A DNA stretch of 35,951 nucleotides from JAAYYF01 sp040255585 (lineage in GTDB: Bacteria; Deinococcota; Deinococci; Deinococcales; Trueperaceae), in NCBI GenBank assembly GCA_040255585.1, contig JBDZVI010000026.1:1-35951 (forward strand), in the 5' to 3' direction. A program made the position numbers and the translations under genes. This document shows, piece after piece, positions 31,533 to 35,951 of the stretch. The notes below the pieces were generated by a model that did no database searches, was not told where the DNA came from, and saw nothing but the letters and a program-made list of their open reading frames with translations. Position 1 is the first letter of the stretch, and every line of letters starts with the position of its first letter.

Positions 31533-32668
31533 CTGTCGCCCTCCGCGCGCAGCACCGTGCGCTGGAGCAGCACGATGACGAGGGTGAGCGCGGCGAGGAA
31601 CATCGCCGCAGCCGACGCGAAGCCGACCTCCGGCAGCTGGGCGCCCGGGAACATGCGGTTGTAGACGAAGTAGGCGAGGGTGATGACGCTCTGCAACGGC
31701 ACGGCGCTACCGAAGATGGCGACCTGATCGAACATCTGCAACGTGCCTATGAGCCCGAGCGACACGACGAGGAAGATGACCGGCTGCAGCGACGGGACGG
31801 TGATGTAGAAGAACTGCTGCGCCGGGTTGGCCCCGTCGAGCGCCGCCGCCTCGTAGTACGAGCGAGGCACGTCCTGGAGGGCGGCCAGGAACATGAGCAT
31901 GAACGTCGGGATGGTCGTGAAAGTGTTCTGCACCATGATGGCCACGAGCGGGAGCGGCGCCCTGAGGAAGAACGGCGCCCCGTTCGGTACCTCCTGGCGC
32001 GTCTGCAGCCAGTTGATGGCGACCGCGTCGGTCCCTCTCGGCGCCAGGTAGCCAAGGAGGCCGAGGCCGATGGTCGCGGCGGCGGCCACGAGCAGGGAGA
32101 CTACGAGCAGGGCAGGGTCGAACGCGGCGACCGTGCGTGTGGAGGCTCCCCCTGCCGCGCCGCGCCAGCGGCGGCGCTCGAGCACCACTTGGATGACCTG
32201 GACGACGATGGCGACGAGGACGAACAGCCCGATGGCGGGGGCGTTCCTGGCGACCGCCGTGAGGAGGTAGTTGATGCCCCCGAGGCGCTGGAAGAGCCAG
32301 AGGAAGATCAGCGTGATGACGACGCTGCTCGTGACCGCGGGCATGTAGAAGGCGGAGCGGAAGAACGTCATGCCGCGCACGCGGCGGTTGAGCGCGCTGG
32401 CCGTCACGAGCGCTCCCGCCGTCTGCACCGCGGTCACGACGGCCGCGAAGACGAGCGAGTTCCGCAGCGCGTACAGGAAGTTGTCGTCCTTGAAGAGCGC
32501 GCGGTAGTTCTCGAGCCCCACCCACTTCGGGGCGTTGAAGAGATCGTAGTCGGTGAAAGAGAAGTAGACGGCACGGGCGCTGGCGTAGACGAAGAAGATG
32601 GCCAACACCACGAGGAACGGAGATAGGAACAGGAGCGCAGGCAGTAGCTCGCGACCGCTTCTCGGCAT
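31529..32668 (-). CDS. Sugar ABC transporter permease (MalF type) with extra helices
   Basis: 379 residues; relatives have about 290-320. The N-terminal half is normal (LLFLSPFLVVLAIFFVYASA, YDLFNAPKWVGLENYRALF). At ~141-235 an insertion adds two hydrophobic segments (about 146-163 and 186-207) joined by a basic loop, and a hydrophilic stretch (YLAPRGTDAVAINWLQTRQE). The EAA loop, YYEAAALDGANPAQQFFYIT, follows. An ATG at 32683 is in frame, but GGAGG lies 8 nt before the ATG at 32668, which I prefer. Two extra helices keep the topology even. It pairs with the inserted MalG-type permease at 31532. Confidence 0.85.
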   Translation of the reverse strand: MPRSGRELLPALLFLSPFLVVLAIFFVYASARAVYFSFTDYDLFNAPKWVGLENYRALFKDDNFLYALRNSLVFAAVVTAVQTAGALVTASALNRRVRGMTFFRSAFYMPAVTSSVVITLIFLWLFQRLGGINYLLTAVARNAPAIGLFVLVAIVVQVIQVVLERRRWRGAAGGASTRTVAAFDPALLVVSLLVAAAATIGLGLLGYLAPRGTDAVAINWLQTRQEVPNGAPFFLRAPLPLVAIMVQNTFTTIPTFMLMFLAALQDVPRSYYEAAALDGANPAQQFFYITVPSLQPVIFLVVSLGLIGTLQMFDQVAIFGSAVPLQSVITLAYFVYNRMFPGAQLPEVGFASAAAMFLAALTLVIVLLQRTVLRAEGDR

Positions 32669-32746
32669 GGCGCTTGCCTCCATGAGTGGCTTGGGTTCCG
32701 GGACCCGAGAACCTGTGGCCGGCTGCCCGGGTGGCGCGCTAGTGCT

Positions 32747-32771
32747 GGGAGGCGCCCGCTGGACGCCTCCC
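32747..32771 (-). promoter_or_regulatory. 8-bp hairpin upstream of the permease genes
   Basis: GGGAGGCG (32747-32754) pairs with CGCCTCCC (32764-32771) in the gap between the binding-protein and permease genes. It is the second of two hairpins in that transcript interval. Confidence 0.5.
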
Positions 32772-32791
32772 TAACCGACCGTATCGCTTGG

Positions 32792-32835
32792 TGCCCTGTC
32801 CCGGCGCTGCTTGGGTCGAGCGTCGGGACAGGGCA
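32792..32835 (-). promoter_or_regulatory. Strong 17-bp hairpin after the binding-protein gene
   Basis: TGCCCTGTCCCG (32792-32803) pairs perfectly with 32824-32835, and GCGCT/AGCGT (32804-32808 with 32819-32823) continues the stem with one G-U, leaving a 10-nt loop. It lies 24 bp after the binding-protein stop and lacks a T-tract. It resembles the hairpin at 18444 in the other sugar operon and could set the ratio of binding protein to permease. Confidence 0.68.
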
Positions 32836-32859
32836 GCCGCAGGGGCCTTAGGGCGCGCC

Positions 32860-34098
32860 TTAAGGCGCGGCGCGCTGCAGGATGGCGGTGAGTTCGCCCT
32901 GGGCCTGGCTGAGCGCGGCCTGGCTGCCGGAGGCGCCGGTCATGACCGCCGTCAGGGCGTTGTTGATGGGCCCCATGTAGTCGGTGCCTACGGTGCCGAA
33001 CTGGAACCCGTAGACGTCGCCGTGCGAGGCGCCCTCGAAGACGACCTTGTTGGCCTGCGCCTCGGCGGAGTCCTCGCTGAAGTACGGGTTGTCGGCCAGC
33101 TCCTTGCGGCTGGGGATGGCGAGGCCCTGCTCGAGGATGAACTGCTGCGCCGCGGGGCTCGTGAGCGCCTCCAGGACCTTCACGGCGGCGTCTTGCACCT
33201 TGCTGTCGGCGTTGACGGCCCAGGCGACCGTGTAGAGGTAGTTGCCGCTCCGACCCGTCGTCGGCGACTTCGGCAAGAAGGTCGCGCCGTACTGCAGGTT
33301 GGGAGCGTTGTCGCGCAGGAAGCCCAGGATCCAGGCCCCTTCGATCGCGACGGCGGCCTGCTCGCGCGCGAGGCAGTCGCCAGGCCAGCCTGCGCCGAGG
33401 TCGGCGGGCTGGGCGGCCGCGCCGCTCGTCACGAGGCCCGTGTAGAAGTCGAACGCCTCGGCGAACGCCGGGGAAGTGAGGTCGACGCCGCCGTCGGCCG
33501 TGAACGTCGTCCAGCCGTTGGCGAAGGCGAACGCGCCGAGGCGCGCCGTGTCGGCCGCGATGCAGGCGCCGTACACGCCGGGATCCAGCGTGGCGACCTT
33601 GGCGAGCTTGTCGGCGAAGGTGTTCCAGTCGTCGTCGGCGTTCGGGTACGCCACGCCGGCGGCGTCGAACAGGTCCTTGTTGTAGAAGACGGCGAGGGTG
33701 TTGAAGTCCTTGGCGATGCCGTAGACGTGACCGTCCTTCGAGAAGACCGCGTTCAACGTGTCGATGAACGCGCTCGTGTCGACGCGGTCCTCGAGCGCGA
33801 GGAGCTTGCCCGTGGCGATGAAGCCGGGCGCCGTCTCGCCGGGCACGTAGAAGACGTCGCCGGCGGTGCCGGCCGAGAGCGAGTTGACGAGGACCGTGTT
33901 GTAGTCGGTCTCGATGGGCTCGTAGTTGATGGTGATGCCTTGGGCGGCCAGGTTGGCCCCGATGACCTCGTCGATGAGGCGTTGGACGATGGCCGGATCC
34001 TGTCCGCCGTAGCCCTGCACCCGCACGATGGTCTGGGCGCTTGCCGTACCGATGGCGGCGAGCAGGGCCACCATCGCGGCTGTGATGAGTCGTCTCAT
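32860..34098 (-). CDS. Extracellular sugar-binding protein (ABC family 1)
   Basis: 412 residues with a Sec signal peptide (MRRLITAAMVALLAAIGTASA) and no lipobox Cys. The mature protein shows TIVRVQGYGG, YNTVLVNSLSAGTAGDVFYV, AVFYNKDLFDAAGVAYPN and ANGWTTFTADGG, the family 1 layout. AGGAGG lies 5 nt before the ATG at 34098. It delivers a sugar, probably an alpha-glucoside judging by the glycosidase in the operon, to the permeases at 32668 and 31532. The 121-bp gap to lacI contains only a weak operator-like AGCGCT core (34190-34195), so the gene is probably read from the lacI promoter. Confidence 0.9.
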   Translation of the reverse strand: MRRLITAAMVALLAAIGTASAQTIVRVQGYGGQDPAIVQRLIDEVIGANLAAQGITINYEPIETDYNTVLVNSLSAGTAGDVFYVPGETAPGFIATGKLLALEDRVDTSAFIDTLNAVFSKDGHVYGIAKDFNTLAVFYNKDLFDAAGVAYPNADDDWNTFADKLAKVATLDPGVYGACIAADTARLGAFAFANGWTTFTADGGVDLTSPAFAEAFDFYTGLVTSGAAAQPADLGAGWPGDCLAREQAAVAIEGAWILGFLRDNAPNLQYGATFLPKSPTTGRSGNYLYTVAWAVNADSKVQDAAVKVLEALTSPAAQQFILEQGLAIPSRKELADNPYFSEDSAEAQANKVVFEGASHGDVYGFQFGTVGTDYMGPINNALTAVMTGASGSQAALSQAQGELTAILQRAAP

Positions 34099-34219
34099 GT
34101 TTCCTCCTAGGCGTTCCTTGTCGGCGTCGTGGGCCTGGGCCCTAGACGTCCGCGTGACCGGTGAGGGTGGATGCGGTTTGGCGACCTAGAGCGCTTGCCG
34201 CCGCTGGTTCTTCAGGCGC

Positions 34220-35206
34220 TCACCTCCTTCTTCGCGCCGTCGTCCCCCGAGCCATGAGCTGCACGGGGACGGTCTCGGACCGGATGGGCGCACCGTTCAG
34301 GCCCTCCTGCAGGAGGGTGACGGCGGTGGCGGTTATGTGGGCGATGTCCTGGCGGACCGAGGTGAGGCCTTCCGGGATCCTGAGCGCGTCGGCCACCTCG
34401 GGCAGGTCGTCGAAACCGACTACGGAGACGTCGAGGGGAACGGTCAGCCCCAAGTCCTCGAGGGCTGCGATGGCGCCAAGGGCCATCTCGTCTGAGGCGG
34501 CGAAGACGGCCGTGCAGGCGCAACCGCTCTCGAACGCGCGGCGCACGGCCCGGTAGCCGCCCAGGGTGGTGAAGCCGCCGTCGAGCAGCCAGTCGCGCCG
34601 GGGGCCGATGCCGGCCTCGTCGAGCGCTTGGAGGTAGCCGCCGTAGCGGTCCTGGAAGGCCTGGTGGCCCATGAGGCCGCCGAGGTGAAGGATCTCGCGG
34701 TGGCCGAGCGCCAGGAGGTGGCGGGTGGCCTGCAGGCCGCCGTCGTGGTCGTCGGGCGCCACCCACCTCACCCCGGGAGCGCGGCCCACCAGGACGAAGG
34801 GCACGCCTTGGTCGCGGAGATAGGCGAGGCGCGGATCGTCCTCGTGGGCGCCGTGCAGGATCACGCCGTTCGGCAGCCACTCCGGGAGGCCGTCTCGGCC
34901 GGCGGGCACCTCCTCGAAGCGGTAGCCGTCCTGCTGCAACCGCGCGATCAGGTGCTCGAGGAAGAGCATGAAGAAGGGGGTGAGGCGGCGCGTGCCGCTC
35001 GCGAGGCTGAGGCCGACCCGCAGCGGCGCCTTGCTGAGCGCCCGCGCGACGTGGTCGGGGCGGAAGGCGAGCGCGCGGATGCTGGCGCGCACGCGCTCGC
35101 GCGTCGCCTGGCTCACCCCCGCGCGACTGTTCAGTACCCGCGAGACCGTGCCGATGCTGACGCCCGCATGCTCGGCGACCTGCTGGATGGTGGCGCGCTC
35201 GCTCAC
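34220..35206 (-). CDS. LacI-family transcriptional regulator
   Basis: 328 residues from a GTG at 35206 with AGGAG 6 nt upstream, the normal LacI length. The N-terminal helix-turn-helix is TIQQVAEHAGVSIGTVSRVL, followed by the hinge (PDHVARALSK). The C-terminal sugar-binding domain has the usual pattern (GFTTLGGYRAVRRAF, AVFAASDEMALGAIAALEDL, VSVVGFDDLPEVADAL, TSVRQD). The frame runs further upstream without conserved sequence. As first gene of the minus-strand sugar operon it should sense the imported sugar and repress its own operon through the two CGTAAGCGCTTACG palindromes that flank its promoter. Confidence 0.9.
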   Translation of the reverse strand: MSERATIQQVAEHAGVSIGTVSRVLNSRAGVSQATRERVRASIRALAFRPDHVARALSKAPLRVGLSLASGTRRLTPFFMLFLEHLIARLQQDGYRFEEVPAGRDGLPEWLPNGVILHGAHEDDPRLAYLRDQGVPFVLVGRAPGVRWVAPDDHDGGLQATRHLLALGHREILHLGGLMGHQAFQDRYGGYLQALDEAGIGPRRDWLLDGGFTTLGGYRAVRRAFESGCACTAVFAASDEMALGAIAALEDLGLTVPLDVSVVGFDDLPEVADALRIPEGLTSVRQDIAHITATAVTLLQEGLNGAPIRSETVPVQLMARGTTARRRR

Positions 35207-35306
35207 TTCAAGCTCCTGACGGGTCCGCGTGCCTGTCGGCTCGCCTCGCGCTCGCACGGTTGATGGCCCCTCGCGCCGCTGGTGCGCCCCTCGGTCGCCG
35301 ATCCTC

Positions 35307-35320
35307 CGTAAGCGCTTACG
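35307..35320. promoter_or_regulatory. LacI operator, promoter-proximal
   Basis: The perfect 14-bp palindrome CGTAAGCGCTTACG has the central CG typical of LacI-family sites. It lies about +11 to +24 from the predicted lacI start, where bound repressor would block transcription. Confidence 0.72.
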
Positions 35321-35336
35321 TACTCGCTTTGAAGAG

Positions 35337-35365
35337 AGGATAGGGGCAGGACCGGTTTCTGTCAA
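35337..35365 (-). promoter_or_regulatory. Promoter of the lacI-sugar operon
   Basis: On the minus strand TTGACA (35365-35360) and TATCCT (35342-35337) are 17 nt apart. Transcription would begin near 35330, with a leader of about 125 nt before the GTG of lacI. Confidence 0.7.
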
Positions 35366-35430
35366 CGACAACCGTATGTGTTCGAACGATCGATGGATCG
35401 CGCAACCAGCGTCGAGCCCACGACTACTTT

Positions 35431-35444
35431 CGTAAGCGCTTACG
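35431..35444. promoter_or_regulatory. LacI operator, distal
   Basis: A second identical CGTAAGCGCTTACG lies 124 bp centre-to-centre from the first and upstream of the -35 box. Two sites astride a promoter at about 12 helical turns suggest repression by DNA looping. Confidence 0.68.
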
Positions 35445-35699
35445 GAAAGTAAGGCCGAGCGAGTCGAGCGGAGCGCAGGAGGCGCGCCGGCGGGGGTGAC
35501 GCGCGCGTCCGTGGGGAGCGCCCGAGGACGATGAGGGTGCGACCGCCGCGTTCTTCGAGCTTCGCTGCCGGTAACGCGGCGGGGCAGGTGGCCGCCCGGC
35601 AGAGCCGCTGCCGGCTCGCGCGCCCTCGCGCGTACGGTTTTCGGTGAGGCCTTTCGGTGAGGCCGTCCTCGGATCTTTCGGTGATCGACTAGGGGGGTG
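35445..35699. other. Gene-free spacer between lacI control region and rRNA promoter
   Basis: Open frames here are random products of high GC, with no ribosome binding sites or recognisable products. A short direct repeat (TTTCGGTGAGGCC-like, around 35638-35662) is visible. No other feature could be supported. Confidence 0.5.
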
Positions 35700-35729
35700 T
35701 TGACACGCCGCGCCCTGGAGATGTACTCT
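35700..35729 (+). promoter_or_regulatory. 23S rRNA promoter
   Basis: TTGACA (35700-35705) and TACTCT (35724-35729) are 18 nt apart. Transcription from about 35736 would give a leader of ~170 nt, AT-richer than its surroundings, containing GTTTT-TTCG-AAAAC (around 35849-35862). A second TTGACA at 35762 lacks a good -10 box. TGCTCATACACA at 35878-35889 weakly recalls an antitermination boxA. Confidence 0.62.
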
Positions 35730-35904
35730 AACTTTTGCCGCTCGAAAGACCGGCGCGAACATTGACAGGCGAATAGAAGGCAAGACATCAGGGCTCGGAC
35801 GGGCTCGTTGTTCCGTCAGGAACACGAAAACGTACGGGCCGCGAATCGGGTTTTTTCGAAAACTTGAATCGCGTGTCTGCTCATACACATCAATGAAAGA
35901 AATG

Positions 35905-35951
35905 GGTCAAGTTACTAAGGGCACACGGTGGATGCCTTGGCAGTCGAACCG
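35905..35951 (+). rRNA. 23S ribosomal RNA, 5' end (continues past the window)
   Basis: GGTCAAG, then CTAAGGGCACACGGTGGATG and CCTTGGCAGTCGAACCG, is the conserved 5' end of bacterial 23S rRNA (the GGTNAAG...CACGGTGGATGCC block). No 16S gene, tRNA or spacer lies upstream, only the lacI control region. The 23S gene therefore has its own promoter, as in Thermus and relatives where 16S is unlinked. The exact 5' end is estimated by homology. Confidence 0.93.

Noticed and set aside
34190..34195. Third LacI operator before the binding-protein gene
   Set aside because: Only the AGCGCT core is kept, and the flanks do not match the two perfect sites.
35762..35790. Second rRNA promoter starting at TTGACA
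   Set aside because: No acceptable -10 hexamer occurs at 16-18 nt; the best is ACATCA.
35424..35888. Minus-strand frame across the rRNA leader and lacI upstream region
   Set aside because: It crosses a strong rRNA promoter and an operator, has no Shine-Dalgarno, and its translation looks random.
1..35951. CRISPR arrays, insertion sequences, prophage or toxin-antitoxin genes
   Set aside because: No regularly spaced repeats, transposase or integrase motifs, or paired small toxin-like genes were found on either strand.

Overview
The window is very GC-rich and almost fully coding, and it ends in the first ~47 nt of a 23S rRNA gene. No 16S rRNA gene lies upstream of that 23S start; a LacI-type regulator does. 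A 23S gene separated from 16S, sugar-binding proteins with ordinary signal peptides rather than lipoboxes, and several genes whose TANNNT -10 box sits 5-8 nt before the start codon (leaderless transcripts) all suggest the Deinococcota, perhaps a Trueperaceae-like lineage. The taxonomic call is inference. No insertion sequences, phage genes or CRISPR arrays were seen.

Layout. (1) 1-900: 3' part of a ribokinase. (2) 900-4031, minus strand: polyamine-type ABC permeases PotB and PotC followed by an acetyl-CoA hydrolase/4-hydroxybutyrate CoA-transferase-family gene. (3) 4032-5550: a mostly non-coding stretch with a degenerate tRNA-like element, a 23-bp-period tandem repeat, a small DUF1648 membrane protein gene and a potentially structured leader. 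(4) 5551-13481, plus strand: GNAT acetyltransferase, FAD amine oxidase, two class III aminotransferases, an aldehyde dehydrogenase and an MFS transporter. Together with region 2 this looks like a polyamine/GABA catabolic locus. (5) 13668-21488, plus strand: a tightly coupled seven-gene operon of ROK regulator, amidohydrolase, argininosuccinate-lyase-like enzyme, sugar-binding protein, two sugar permeases and a PfkB kinase. Its substrate is unknown and it is the best candidate here for an undescribed catabolic system. (6) 21404-25698: housekeeping and stress genes (5-formyl-THF cyclo-ligase, OsmC, DinB-like, a small protein coupled to methylglyoxal synthase, a NhaP/CvrA-type antiporter). (7) 25636-28097, minus strand: 5-oxoprolinase PxpA and a fused PxpB-PxpC. 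(8) 28183-35206, minus strand: LacI regulator, sugar-binding protein, two permeases with unusual large insertions, and a glycogen-debranching-type glycosidase. (9) 35700-35951: rRNA promoter, leader and 23S start.

The two sugar operons share a plan: a regulator comes first, the binding-protein gene is followed by strong inverted repeats, the permeases overlap by a few bases, and an enzyme comes last. None of the three ABC importers has an ATPase gene in the window, so shared ATPases must be encoded elsewhere. Regulatory sites that can be read directly include a TTGACA-N17-TATCCT promoter for lacI flanked by two identical 14-bp palindromes, and a TTGACT-N17-TAACCT promoter for the ROK operon with a 10-bp palindrome at the predicted transcription start.
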